DNA of 64,000 nucleotides from Aplectana chamaeleonis (GCA_029168955.1 JAPDOI010000376.1:271001-335000); one strand, 5' to 3'; positions 13,101 to 22,011 are shown, numbered from the stretch's first letter. Notes: generated from the sequence alone by a model not told the origin. Numbers and translations: made by a program.

Positions 13101-16007
13101 GGACCAAATTTTTTTAGTGTCATCGTCTATCGGAAAAAATTAGAGAAAAATTTTTACAATGATAAGATTTCAGTGTAAAACGTGCCCGAAGAGACCTACC
13201 TCCTTAAAGCCACAGTCACACCTCAGAATCGAATTTTTGTTTTCCTGCTTATTTCGGAGAAAATTTTACGCTGATCACAAATGTGCCTCCAGAATCGCTC
13301 AGAAACCACTAGAAACGGAGTTATGGCCCCTCAAAAATTCCGAATTTGAGCGGCGAGAAGTTCGCGGACGAGTTGTCTCGGGCCTGTTTTTTCTCGTTAT
13401 TCGCAGCCATCGTTTTGAAGCAGGTCACAAAATAAAGCCACACCGAAAACAAATGGAAGAACATAGATTTGGAACAAAACCGATCGCACTTCTCTTCCCT
13501 ATCGAGACCAGAAGCTTGTCGGTGGGCGTTACCCATTTTTTCTTCCGTGGGGGCGGAGTCGACTTTTTCCTTGCCTTTTCTCGCTTATTTGAGCGAATTG
13601 AGATTTCGCGCTTGGCAGAGTTGCTATTCACGACAACCGGAGTATAATATCAAAAATTACCCCTGAGCTTGGACTGTGCCTTTAACAACAATGGACCTTT
13701 GGACGAATCCTGTGAAGGCCGCCCAGTTCCTTAACCTATGACAAAAACCACTTTGAGGCTGCAGAAGAAGAAGAAGAAGAAGAAGAAGAAGAAGAAGAAG
13801 AAGAAGAAGAGGTTTTCCATATCAATGTTGTGTTTTTTGATACCGCGTGTGATGCATATCTACGTATGTAATAAATAAATAAATTGTTCTCATAGTTATT
13901 TGTGATGATACTAATAGCGTTGAGTCGTGTCCCGCTAATGACTGAATCTTTTCATCGAAACAAAATGGTCCCCAAAATTTGAACAAAGCGTTGCAATCTC
14001 TGGATTTGTTTTACCTCAAACTTTCTACTCACATACGGATTATCTCCGAAATCGTTGCATTAATACTCACTAGAGAACCTTGCTAGCCATGCATGGGCTT
14101 TTGAATACGGATACGCTCTTTCAGAATCTTCCATTTGATTTTTCTACGTATCTCAAATTAACAAGTTACTACTGGGTAAAGTTACTACCTTAAAATCTGG
14201 TACATCGCTATCAATTTAAGGGTTATTTCACCAATTCGTGCACAATTAGTCGGTATTTTTCTGTTGAGCACACCAGATCCAGCACTAAACAATCCTAAAG
14301 TGGATATCTGTGCTAGAAGTGATGTGTCATTACCTGAAAGTCTTCAGCGCTATTTCGCCCCTACCCCGTCGTCAATGTATGGAGCGACAGGTCGGGAGCG
14401 GATGTTGTAGGCAAACGTTCAGGTTCGATTCCCGTCCCTTGCAATGTGCTTGCATATTTTTGCAAAAATGGATATAACAACTCTCTGTGTCTTCTTCTAC
14501 CGTACAGGTTGTTAAGTTGAAGGTTTAACGTGGTCGACGTTTCGACAAAATCGTCGTTTTCAAGGCCTGAATTGCATCGAGTGTTACGTTATCTATCCGG
14601 TTTTGTTTTTCGGGCACTTTAGCTGTCGTACACCTTCTGAGTTAAAGGCAAGGTCCGGTCAAATTTTGGCACTACCAAAATACGGATTAGATAGAGTGGG
14701 CTGGCCTAGCTGAACATCGTCTAAACGTTTCTTAAACTCCGGGACCCTACTTCTGGAGAAAACAGGCTTTAAATCAGGGATTACGGTATTCACAACATGA
14801 TAATCATTGCCAGAATGACCGCAATTTACACTAAAACTTTGAAGCATGCGTGGACGATGGCTAAAACATGGACGATGAACACACTTCTGACTTTTCTGGA
14901 TTAGCGGTTGAATGAAACGGCTCAAAATCGAAATTCTGCCCTGACCCTGCCTTTGAACAAGAGAGGCAAACACCCCAACACCACAAGTAGGCGGTCGCTG
15001 TACTGCTATACTCTAATGACGCTTTGTCGACAATTATAAATACGGCGACGACGCTTTACGCTTTTTTTTCACAAGACTTTGAATGTTTGAAAATGCGACA
15101 TTTCCGCATGCCTTCTCAGCACGAGCGCCCGCAAGTCTTCCCAGCTCGAGCGCCCGCAAATCCCTGCCCATTTTTGTTACGGGGACCGCCGCGCTCGGTT
15201 TCTGTAAGCCTGAATACCATTTCTGTCCTTGTTACTGTTGTTCCACTGTTCAAAACACAAAAAACTGGCTCGATACACGAGAATAACAGAAAACTATGAA
15301 TTACGACGTAGTAAGTTTAACCAGTAATAGTTTGTTAACTTGAAGTCCGTTTCAAAATCCAATGACACGTTCGGAAAGAGCGTATCCGCATTGATCAAGA
15401 AGCATCCACAGGCTCTCTAAAGCCCATACATGGCTATCGAGGTTCCCTAGTTAGGTCTAGATTCGCAAACCAACTAGTGACCATGCTAGGCACTATTCTT
15501 CTTTTCAGTCTATAGATGTCGATTTTCACTTATTTCGCTCCCTTTACACGTCTATTTATTCGCAGTTAATGCTTTTTTAATATTTTCTATTGTTTACCTT
15601 CGTTCCAAGCACCACTTAAAATTAGCTTGGCCCTTATGAGCCCAATATCCACAACTCCTAAACGCGAAACCGGTCAGATCTTGCGGTGCAGCACTATGTA
15701 CGTGCGTGTATGAGACGACCTCAGGGAGACAAGATTGGCGCGCGTCTCGTGCGCGCAGTTGCCATCATACTTCTAGACAGCGTCCACATCGATGACCTGC
15801 GGTGCGACAGCTTGAATACAAATATAAGAACTAAAAATACGAAATAAACACAAATTCGTATAACGTGAACAGACCTGATTTGTTAGCATTAACGACTTCT
15901 GAGCGAATAAATGCTTTTGGGCCACCAGCCATGGCACCGCCCATACCACCAAAATCATCCTCAAACGTTCGTAATGCCTTCTGCAGCTCTTCGTGCTCGT
16001 CATCGGC
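696..16007 (-). CDS. U2SURP: U2SURP/SR140 gene, partial (10 exons, spliced)
   Basis: U2 snRNP-associated SR140 protein, a nuclear pre-mRNA splicing factor. Exons in transcription order: 15875-16007, 9026-9135, 8802-8968, 8625-8708, 8470-8566, 8290-8414, 8120-8225, 1104-1193, 895-984 and 696-739. All junctions have GT-AG borders and agreeing phases. From memory of the family, the order matches SR140: an acidic block ending in FIRSEVVNANK (human FVRGGVVNAAK), then LYKPEP, SNLEAFKEELKR, one RRM, PFFVPPP with LPFNAKP, and ATVRVVIPSDR (human VKVVIPTER). The SURP and CID regions expected next should lie left of base 1. The N-terminal exon upstream of 16007 was not found. Two introns are about 6.7 and 6.9 kb and full of transposons; the other introns seen are 58-155 bp. 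No promoter or start codon is visible. The family call is strong; the exact exon set needs RNA evidence. Confidence 0.82.
1315..5024. repeat. Inverted-repeat element split by a LINE
   Basis: About 75 bp at 1315-1390 reappears inverted at 4945-5024. Both arms carry the block GTTAGGTCCGTGGCTTG, then TTCCTCAAGAAAAA, then a TTTAAATTCAAA-type stretch. Everything between them is the LINE at about 1490-4935. The simplest reading is a MITE with long terminal inverted repeats into which the LINE inserted. The whole block lies in an intron of the U2SURP gene on the opposite strand. Confidence 0.65.
1490..4930 (+). pseudogene. LINE copy A (PHD-EN-RT type), full length but broken
   Basis: Non-LTR retrotransposon in several frames. 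Bases 1490-2140 carry a hydrophobic stretch, a 2A-like GIEWNPGP at residues 43-50, a Cys/His finger of PHD type, and the first half of an AP endonuclease (INGLRAKL, VILLQETKL); they end in TAA. Bases 2231-2434 give AGDFNAH, then a frameshift near 2390. Bases 2325-3374 give SPDITF, ASDHVP, the linker and the start of RT, ending at an in-frame TAA after SPIAK. The same frame resumes at 3375-4160 with HQHGFKK, the AFDN motif, GVPQGGVLSP and LYADDITII. A further frameshift near 4150 leads to 4190-4698. A short GAA-rich tail lies near 4928. It is the same family as the copy at 57.7-61.1 kb. It is inactive as it stands, with two stops and at least two frameshifts. Confidence 0.85.
5080..5305 (-). 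pseudogene. Unidentified exon-like coding remnant
   Basis: On the minus strand a TTTCAG acceptor at about 5303 is followed by an open stretch encoding IRSGVLLIEDPRNPAM and a good donor-like gtaagt at 5253. After a two-base shift, a second open stretch reads NDLIGEILHGRLRDEATITE and runs to a TGA near 5083. The apparent intron would be too short to splice, so this is either a frameshifted remnant or exons of another transcript inside the U2SURP intron. I do not recognise the protein family, and the segment does not fit the phase or sequence of U2SURP. Confidence 0.25.
5493..6066. other. Intronic stretch without a supported gene
   Basis: Open stretches exist on both strands, for example 5493-5873 on the plus strand with a Met/Asn-rich segment, but there are no splice-consistent partners or recognisable motifs. 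It lies inside the large U2SURP intron. Confidence 0.4.
6067..6230. repeat. Hairpin with 44-bp arms
   Basis: Arms 6067-6110 and 6187-6230 are inverted copies with a single obvious difference (ATGCTTTTAG against CTAAAAGTAT). The loop is about 76 bp. It directly abuts the 5' side of the RTE fragment that begins at about 6232. Confidence 0.7.
6232..7840 (+). pseudogene. RTE-type LINE, 5'-truncated and internally deleted
   Basis: Bases 6232-6720 encode the C-terminal half of an AP endonuclease: VVGIDANAKMG, then LVDFCERSGLIIAS, LQLDYVLTRN and SDHRPVLLNF. The basic linker (KRLRRKLRRQLQ, GKMKRCSPVLNT) follows in another frame to about 7120. After an insertion it resumes near 7355 (ATLPIRKDYF). Bases 7500-7743 then give only the extreme C-terminus (GRRRKFWTDVVKEDL, KWNSNQW). 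The reverse transcriptase core is missing. The 3' end at 7760-7840 has CACCTCGGTGAAGATG and the AAGTCAAGTAAGTCAAGT tail typical of nematode RTE elements. It lies in the U2SURP intron on the opposite strand. Confidence 0.8.
7125..7355. repeat. Insertion with 67-bp tandem duplication inside the RTE copy
   Basis: A short TATATG run (7128-7150) is followed by two nearly identical copies of a unit of about 67 bp (7194-7260 and 7261-7328) that begin ATATGGAGAGAAGACAACG. RTE coding sequence is recognisable on both sides, so this block was inserted or expanded within it. Confidence 0.7.
7841..8119. other. Intron sequence next to the RRM exons
   Basis: A+T-rich sequence between the RTE 3' end and the U2SURP exon at 8120. 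No gene, RNA or repeat structure is seen in it. Confidence 0.4.
8120..9135 (-). CDS. U2SURP: U2SURP/SR140 exon cluster containing the RRM
   Basis: Six exons (9026-9135, 8802-8968, 8625-8708, 8470-8566, 8290-8414, 8120-8225) separated by introns of 57-95 bp, apart from slightly longer ones. They encode a linker with LYKPEP, a Pro/Lys-rich stretch, SNLEAFKEELKR, a charged helix, and a complete RRM. RNP2 is TNLYISNL and RNP1 is HLCGFCAFM. FGSFGPLASAKILFPR between them is the region most conserved in SR140. The RRM ends with MSFAKPIVVPAQ in phase 0. The donor of exon 8470-8566 is ambiguous: gtaggt just after CTCGAC gives the best protein, while a GT three bases later would break the frame. Confidence 0.85.
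9349..9569. repeat. Inverted-repeat element with 55-bp arms
   Basis: Arms 9349-9403 and 9512-9569 are imperfect inverted copies; both contain GGGGCGGCATGCAT and the CGGAGCGGCTCC/GGAACGGCTCC region. The loop is about 108 bp. It lies within the 6.7-kb U2SURP intron. The flanks 9136-9348 and 9570-10010 hold no recognisable gene; a minus-strand open stretch at 9656-9873 follows a TTTGCAG acceptor-like site but matches nothing I know. Confidence 0.65.
10080..10742. repeat. 43-bp minisatellite, two arrays in a larger duplication
   Basis: The unit contains GCGATATCCGACTACAGTCG and then AAAAGTCGAATATTCGA. Array 1 (10095-10313) has about five units and array 2 (10438-10740) about seven. Both are flanked by the same sequences: CGAATCGAATAATCGG upstream, and AAATAAAT with TCTGGAACAAG/TCTGGGACAAG downstream. 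The array plus flanks was therefore duplicated as one piece of about 340 bp. Array 2 contains one unit with CCTACT instead of CCGACT. Confidence 0.9.
10764..11361. repeat. Foldback element with about 240-bp arms
   Basis: Arms 10764-11005 and about 11098-11361 are inverted copies of each other, including the GATTGATTGCCGGC block and the outer TATAGTGGATC. The right arm carries a tandem duplication of 27 bp (11304-11357, containing GGGTTGGGCATCGGTCC). No open frame of interest. It is a non-autonomous foldback element in the U2SURP intron. Confidence 0.8.
11374..12340 (+). pseudogene. CR1-like LINE fragments, rearranged
   Basis: Bases 11400-11590 encode part of an RT palm with FADDIKIYRN. Bases 11600-11731 jump to the extreme C-terminus (PLSQFKARAKKILLDFES). 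Bases 11950-12330 then return to a more internal region (LGFIIDGKLDFTEHCE, ILEYGTTVFSP). C-terminal sequence therefore precedes internal sequence, meaning two partial copies or a rearrangement. The second piece ends at a G/C homopolymer near 12340, where LINE copy C begins. Confidence 0.7.
12345..12945 (+). pseudogene. LINE copy C, 3' end only
   Basis: 5'-truncated member of the PHD-EN-RT LINE family. It encodes IEHLHAEACILPVKKHCGLQ, a stop (TAG at 12439), then RWADSNMERLRLLREEHTQF and the C-terminal finger CPDCGAPGHDTAHLFMC, ending PLKAAQFLSL with TGA near 12905. The 3' tail is TGACAAAAACCACTTTGAGG, then GCAGAAGAAGAAGAAG. It aligns with the last part of the copy at 57.7-61.1 kb. Confidence 0.8.
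13178..13815 (+). pseudogene. LINE copy D, 3' end split by a TTAA-flanked element
   Basis: Bases 13178-13207 (CCCGAAGAGACCTACCTCC) and 13682-13761 (ATGGACCTTTGGACGAATCC and the 3' tail) are contiguous in copy C but are separated here by the element at 13208-13681. The 3' tail ends in a long (GAA)n run of about 16 units (13762-13811), showing that this LINE family terminates in a GAA microsatellite. Confidence 0.75.
13208..13681. mobile_element. TTAA-flanked MITE inserted in LINE copy D
   Basis: 474-bp insertion with TTAA on both sides (13204-13207 and 13682-13685). The ends are imperfect inverted repeats: AGCCACAGTC on the left and, reverse-complemented, AGGCACAGTC on the right, then a shared CTCAG. 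Removing it with one TTAA restores the LINE sequence seen in copy C. There is no transposase. TTAA targets are typical of piggyBac-type transposases, but the ends are not a clear piggyBac match. Confidence 0.75.
14400..14990 (-). other. Possible Penelope-like 3' remnant and unassigned open stretch
   Basis: On the minus strand, 14562-14519 reads GGCCTTGAAAACGACGATT, then TTGTCGAAACGTCGACC, almost the same as the motif downstream of the Penelope-like ORF at 51027-51064. AACAACCTGT follows in both. The open stretch at 14659-14973 (minus) upstream of it encodes no domain I recognise. Confidence 0.4.
15000..15772. other. Intron sequence without a supported feature
   Basis: Part of the 6.7-kb U2SURP intron. 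It contains a small direct duplication near 15115-15165 (CGAGCGCCCGCAA twice) but no gene, RNA or mobile element that I can support. Confidence 0.35.
15875..16007 (-). CDS. U2SURP: U2SURP/SR140 exon: acidic block and FIRSEVVNANK motif
   Basis: This exon encodes 44 residues, from ADDEHEELQKAL to VVNANKS, plus one base. The acceptor before it is TTTAG and the donor after it is CAG/gtctgt. It matches the SR140 segment in which an acidic helix is followed by K-T/A-F-V/I-R-x-x-V-V-N-A. The one-base phase joins exactly to the exon ending at 9135 and gives a Val codon. A closer alternative second exon at 15773-15810 (acceptor TTCAAG) is open in phase but reaches TAG after 12 codons; it would give a truncated isoform or is simply intronic. 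Confidence 0.72.
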
Positions 16008-16817
16008 CTAAACTTGGAAGGAGACTACTAGTTTTCAATCAACATATAAACCTTTAAGAATCAATCGGATTATTTAGATGGAGAAAATATAGTATTCGAG
16101 ACAATATCTGACAAAAAGACCTCCTTATTTGGTACTTATACACTATTTGGGTGGAAGTGGACGCAGCTACTTCAAGCTAGACTTTCGTCCATCCCGTAAC
16201 AACAGTTTGGAGAAATATCGAAGAACGTTCCAATCCATCCTACATTGAGAAAAAACCTCCACGTTTGCGAGTACAGTTATGGAGTTTCGGGAGCGAAAAA
16301 TATTTTAGCATTGGAGCGCGTTTTCCTACCCGTGTCAACTTCTCGATCACTATCGCGCCATTTTTATTGATTAGAAGATGGCCACAGAAGCATTGCCATC
16401 TTCAGAAAATGCTGGCTCGTGTTAAGGGAAAGATCAATTCGGAGGTAATAGGTCTACTGGACGACAAAGACAATTGATTTTGCCAAAGTGGAATGTCTGT
16501 GGAAATGCCGTGAGGAAAATGATTACGTCGGAGCTCGTAAAAGGCCGCGATTTTCTGAGCTCTGAAACTTGGGGTTAAACTCAAATTGGAAATTTGACTT
16601 TGAGTGTTCGATACACTTCTTAGGGCCCCTAACTCTCCTGATTTCGAAAGAGGAGGGAAACCCCGGGTCGGTGCAAAGTTTGTTGGGTGTGAAAATGATG
16701 GCGGAGACGAGCTCCGACGCGACCGAGCAAAATCAATTCAACCAAGAACTTTGAATACAACACTGTTAAATACTTCTCATTTACAAAATTGTCATAGTTA
16801 CCGTATGTTATGAGACA

Positions 16818-17100
16818 TACTGTGCTTCTCTGGGCCAAATTCCGGTCCGCAAATGCGTCTTGACACGCTTTGCGGCCGCAAGCGCTCGACTCAATCGGGT
16901 TTCCAGCGCCTAAGCCGACTCGATGTGGCTTTTTTATAAAATCTTCTCCAATTGCTCTTAGTTTCCAGTTTTCAAAACCTACCTAGAGTCAACAGATCAG
17001 CGGCTGCGGCGCTGGAAGCTCTTCCGGCTCGGGAGCGTGCGGCCGCAAAGCGTGTCGAGACGCAATTTCGGACCGGAATTTGGCCCAGATAAGCACAGTA
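16818..17100. mobile_element. TA-flanked MITE, copy 1
   Basis: 283 bp including TA at each end. The terminal inverted repeats start CTGTGCTTCTCTGGGCCAAA and end in CACAG, with about 50 bp of arm continuing through CCGGTCCGCAAATGCGTC. TA target sites and CAG-type ends suggest mobilisation by a Tc1/mariner transposase. No coding sequence. A second copy lies at 18310-18591. Confidence 0.8.
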
Positions 17101-17764
17101 CGAGCTACTACTGCCACACCCTTGTGTGGTGGGGCAGTTTGGAGTAGGCATACGCATAATAGAGGGGGGGTGGAGAAAAGTCCCGTAGCCACGTCAAAAT
17201 TTGGTCCACGCGGAGCTTCAACCCCTTGGAGCAATTTGAAAAAAGTTTGGCACACGTATCAAACTTGATAAAAATCCCAATATTGGAAAATTTCGATGTG
17301 GATGCGAATCCTTTTTTAACTTGTATTTAGGCCAAATACATTTTCGCTCTTCAAAGCTCCGAGGAAGTAGCCCCAAGCATCTCTCTGAAGCTTCCGCTTA
17401 CGCCATTTTGTTGCATAAGTATGCGGTAAAGAGATTGGCTTTTGAGTGTCGTGCGTACAGTTGCGCTTGCGACGAGCTGGATTCGGTCTTAAGTTCGCAT
17501 TTGTGCGGAGGTTTCCCCGATGTTGGGCCAGGGGTTTCAATCCCGGAGTGTAAGAAATTTAGAACGCATGCGAAAATTTCGCCCACCCGGAGTTTCAATC
17601 CTTAGTACAAAACCGAGGTATTTTTTCAATTCAAAGATTTGAAATTTCCCTATAAACATTAATTATGCGCGTGCAGATCGCAGCTGGCATAGCACAACCC
17701 GCAACGATTAAAGGGACGGGAGCAGGGCGCCAAACCGGATAAGCTCCCCCTTGCACACCTGTGA

Positions 17765-18232
17765 GCGAGACAGGGTCAAGCGGGGTTGTGAAATTTCTCA
17801 AGCAAAAAATGTGTCAAAAATTACACCTCGGGGCACGGTTGATCAGGCCGTTGTGGCGATTTTTATGGCGGCTACGACCCCCCCCCAATTTTCATTTTTT
17901 TTTTCAAAAAATTCGCCAATTTTTAGCTCTATTTAGTGTCAAATTTTAAAGAGAAGCGAAAGTTGTCGTAATACTTTTTAGGGTCCAGTTCGGTCGCGGC
18001 TGGTAAAGGGTCATGTATTGAACATTTTACGACCCCCTCCCAAATCTTCTGTTTTTTTTTTCAAAAATTTTTAAAAATTTTACGACCCCCCGTTGTGGCC
18101 GGTCACAACGCTGCTCAACCCTGCCTCGGGGGATCGCAATATTTTTGAATTCTGGAAAAAAATTGATGGCCGGGAGGAGGGTCGCTTCGATTTCGGAAAT
18201 TTACACAACGCCCCGCTTGACCCTGGAGCGAG
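17765..18232. mobile_element. Palindromic MITE (GGGTCAAGCGGGG family)
   Basis: The outer arms GGGTCAAGCGGGGTTGTG (17773-17790) and CACAACGCCCCGCTTGACCC (18203-18222) are inverted copies. Inner blocks (GGTTGATCAGGCCGTTGTGG against CACAACGCTGCTCAACC) are also inverted. Related fragments occur at 12985-13080 and 32530-32610. Non-coding. Confidence 0.7.
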
Positions 18233-18309
18233 ATAAATTAGATTTAGGCGATGAAGAAAAACAAGTCATAAAGCAAATATTATGCTGTAAAGAACCGTGC
18301 CTAAGAGTG

Positions 18310-18591
18310 TACTATGCTTCTCTGGGCCAAATTCCGGTCCGCAATTGCGTCTCAGTACGCTTTGCGGCCTTACGCTTTCGAATCGGTCGAGTTTCCAGCT
18401 CCAAAGCCGACTCGATGTGGCTTTTTTATACAGTTTTCTTGAATCTTTTTAGTTTCCAGATTCCGAAACCCACCTAGAGTCAACAGATCAGCGGCTGCGG
18501 CGCTGGAAACTCTTCCGACCCGGGAGCGTGCAGCCTCAAAGCGTGTAGATACGCAATTGCGGACCGGAATTTGGCCCAGAGAAGCACAGTA
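18310..18591. mobile_element. TA-flanked MITE, copy 2
   Basis: Second copy of the element at 16818-17100, in the same orientation and 282 bp long. It differs at scattered positions, for example CTATGC against CTGTGC at the left end. TA flanks both ends. Confidence 0.8.
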
Positions 18592-18859
18592 ATTGAAAAT
18601 CAGGACTGGGATTAAAAAACGGCAAACCATGAACTATAGTTGGGTTTGCGGAGAAAGTAGCACGAATTACTTGGAGATAAACCTGTAGCCCATGGTTTGC
18701 GTTCATGAATCCCAGCCCAAAGAAGACTAGTGAGGCAAGACTAAGAAATCACAAATATTAATAACGTGGTACAAAAAAACTGACCTTCCGCTTCCTTCCA
18801 GTTCGGTCCATTACTTTTTAGTTGCTAAGAGCTACAAAAATGATAAAACCTGAATGCAA

Positions 18860-19145
18860 AAATGCTTATAAAGAGAAAAACGTTCATACAATTTCAGCGA
18901 AACAGGAGGAAAAAGGATCAAAACGATCGTCTCGTGCTTGAGAAACTACTCTTGAAGAGAAAACTTGAGGTGCTGATTGCACAAGCCAGTAACGGTCAAA
19001 ATATCCAAGGGCTGCCCCCGATCCACAGTACCCCTTTTCGTAGCGGGACCAGACAAGACGTTGAAACGGACTTTTTCAGGCGTCACCGTCTACCGTAGCC
19101 CGACAATCGTGGCGGGACCAACTCGCACAAAAAGCGAAATAGGTG
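18860..19145 (+). other. Repeat also found inverted at 36-37 kb, with exon-like start
   Basis: After a TTTCAG at 18897 an open stretch encodes a basic segment (RNRRKKDQNDRL). From about 18990 the sequence is a repeat (GTAACGGTCAAAAT, then GGGCTGCCCCCGATCCACAG and GTAGCCCGACAATCGTGGCG). The repeat is present in inverted form in two halves at about 37010-37075 and 35995-36105. The basic segment may be a chance open frame. Confidence 0.45.
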
Positions 19146-19756
19146 TTTGACGACATCCATTTGCTTTTCAAAGATTATCGAGTTTCTTGCCGAGTTTAAA
19201 TCACTAGGAAACAATCTTAATGCAGAAATTGATAATCTGTGAAACTATGGAGGCAAGAATTGTCGTCCCCTACTAATGTATTCTAGTCATCGGCGCGGAA
19301 CCTAGCTGATGGAGCACGGTATTGTCTACTTGCCTTGGTAGATTCTGGTCTTTGAAGGGGGGGGGGATGTTGAAATTTTGGGGAATCACCAGGAAAGCCA
19401 TAATCTCGGTCGATTAAGCTCATTAAGACGTAAGACCTGCGATGAAATGAATCTAAGTGATGCATGTATGTACATAAAGTTGACCGCAATGTTTAAAGGA
19501 TATGGTGCGGTTGCGGACTCGCACTAAACTACGGTAGAATCTTGCACTTTGCCAGATTTCGTCATCGATCGGCGCCACAGCTGATAGTCTCGTGAGCAGA
19601 GGCGAGGCCGCATTTTTTGCGACGGGGTCGACTGCGGCGCGCCCCTACTGGCGCTTTGCCAGAGCACGGTTTCAGTCCTTACTTTCAGTGATAGCGGTGT
19701 ACTTGTCAGTGAAAAGCAGTGCCGTATAGTAGCAATAACTGTACTGACGAAGAATC

Positions 19757-20675
19757 ATGAAATTTTGGCACAGATTACGTCACAATCTCAATATGGCAGA
19801 ACGAGAACTGAAAGAAAGGGCTAATCAAAGTGGAATTCAAAGAGCGCTGGATACCAATTCGTTCCTTGCTTGCGTGAAGTGTCCGGCTAGTCGTGAGCGT
19901 AGTGTAAGCTATATAGCAAAAAGTCAAATACACTTCAAAAATAACGAAATAGTCGGGCTTGAGCTAAAAGGCAGGGTCCAGCACCCCGCTGGCAAGGTTC
20001 TTGCCGGATTAACGGCCGACTATAATAACTTTTTATTCGGGAAAATCTACGATCCCAACGGTGTTGTATTGAAATGTTTCACATTCCTAACATGTAAAAT
20101 GCTTCGAATTAAATTTTCTACTTTGTTCGGGGAATTTTCGCAAGCGATCTCCATCACTGCTCAAAAAAACCTTGACTAATTTATATTCCTGTGGTTTGTA
20201 CAACGAATTTCTCATGATTTTCTGTAAAAAACGGCTTATTTGTTCTGGTAACCGTAAAAATTTTTTTAAGTATATGAATACTAGGGTGAAAACACGTAAG
20301 GGTATTTCCGCATTGAAAAGCGAGTCAGGTGAAATCATCGCTGATGATCAACAAAAGTGCGAGGCCCTCGCAACTTATTTTTCAAAGGTTTTTGTTCAGG
20401 ATAACGGTACCGCTCCTCCATTTCCCAAACGATGCCGCATAATTTGCGATCCATCACCATTAACTGCGAATTGATTGTGTCAGCAATTAAGAAATTGAGC
20501 GACAAAATCTCTCTTACTCCAGATTCTTTACCTTCTTATTTTGTGAAGAGAGCCTCCGTTGGATTATGTTACCCCCTCTTGTGCCTCTTCAAACACAGTC
20601 TAGCAGTGGGAACCCTACCGACTGCGTGGAAAACTGCAATTGTCTTACCTTTGCTTAAAAAGGCACACTCGAAGC
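19757..20675 (+). pseudogene. CR1-like LINE fragment (N-terminal part of RT)
   Basis: Decayed coding sequence in three frames: 20172-20474 (NRKNFFKYMNTRVKTRKG, IIADDQQKCEALATYFSKVF) and 20432-20675 (SLTPDSLPSYFVKRASVGLC, WKTAIVLPLLKKA). The upstream open frame at 19757-20179 has no clear domain. The sequence stops at 20675, where the large inverted-repeat element begins. It is related to the LINE at 39.9-44.3 kb. Confidence 0.7.
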
Positions 20676-20872
20676 TAAGGCCTATGGTATACTTTGTCGC
20701 TGTAAGGAGCAACGGCAACGGTCGTCGTAGGAACAGATGTCGCGTGTGGGTCGCAGCGACGTGTCGCGGAGGGCTGACATACTGCAACTGTGCCATAGCC
20801 TGATTGGCAGCTACATTTACAACAGAAAAACTGCCGGGCGAGTTTACGGTGGCGGACGAGTTTCCTCGCGCC

Positions 20873-22011
20873 CTCTGGCAAAAACTCGTTTGCGACCCCG
20901 TAAGAGATTCGGGATATTTTGGGTCGGAGGGTCGCCGATTCGGACAATCAGTAGGCGGAGCTCGGAATCGGAGGTGGCGTTAGTCAATGCGTGTTGGGTC
21001 GCGTGCGCAGTGCCGCCAGGCAACTGCACCGACGTAACGTTGAAGCCAAAATCAAACCAGCGGTACATACGAGCCGTACCGAGGTGAGGCTAGACCGACT
21101 CATTTCATTGTCAAGTGTGCACTCCTCGGGCTTTGCCTTCGAGTTGAGTGGAATGCGAGAGCCTGCACTTCGCTGCCCCTGCACCAACATGGGTGCTCTA
21201 TCCTGGGAGCAGGCAAGATGCGGAGCATTCGTAGAATTGATTGATTTTTGAGAGCACAGAAAGTGCAGACTTGGCTAGGGTCCAGGTGAGTGTATAGCGG
21301 TTGGCATAGAAGTAGGAGGGGCGCACGTGGCGTGTATGGCGTTATCGATTTTGTCTCGTGGTTTAGCATCCCGTTCGGTGACCCGTTTCGCAAAGCGGGG
21401 AGCATTGCGTTCGCCGTCGGAGGGTTGCCCCGTCCCTTCTGTGACGTCATCAGTCGTTTAGCATCCCGTTCACTCAACCGTTCTTGACGGCGTTCGTATG
21501 TGTTGTTTTCGATCAACGGGATGCTCAACGCCTTCGCTAACGAAGGCTGTCAGAGTGGCGTGTATGGCGTTATCGATTTTGTCTCGTAGTTTGGCATCCC
21601 GTTCGGTGACCCGTTTTACATAGCGGGGAGCATCGCGTTCGCGTCGGAGGGTTGCCCCGTCCCTTCTGTAACGTCACCAGTTGTTTAGCATCCCGTTCAC
21701 TCAACCGTTCTTGACGGCGTTCATCGTATATGTTGTTTTCGATCAAGATACTCAAACGCCTTCGCTAACGAAGGCTGCTGTCAGAGTGGCGTGTATGGCG
21801 TTATCGATTTTGTCTCGTGGTTTAGCATCCCGTTCGGTGACCCGTTTCGCAAAGCGGGGAGCATTGCGTTCGCCGTCGGAGGGTTGCCCCGTCCCTTCTG
21901 TGACGTCATCAGTCGTTTAGCATCCCGTCCACTCAACCGTTCTTGACGGCGTTCGTATGTGTTGTTTTCGATCAACGGGATGCTAAACGCCTTCGCTAAC
22001 GAAGGCTGTCG
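20873..22011. repeat. Insertion with three tandem copies of a 228-231 bp unit
   Basis: This block is absent from the matching place in the right arm of the inverted repeat (about 34887). From 21329 it has three tandem units starting at 21329, 21557 and 21788, each beginning GGCGTGTATGGCGTTATCG and containing an internal inverted pair around TTTAGCATCCCGTT and AACGGGATGCTAAA. The first 450 bp (20873-21328) hold no gene I recognise. Confidence 0.75.

Noticed and set aside
14368..14450. GGTTCGATTCCCGTCC as a second tRNA
   Set aside because: Only the B-box half is present; no D arm, anticodon arm or pairing acceptor stem could be found upstream.
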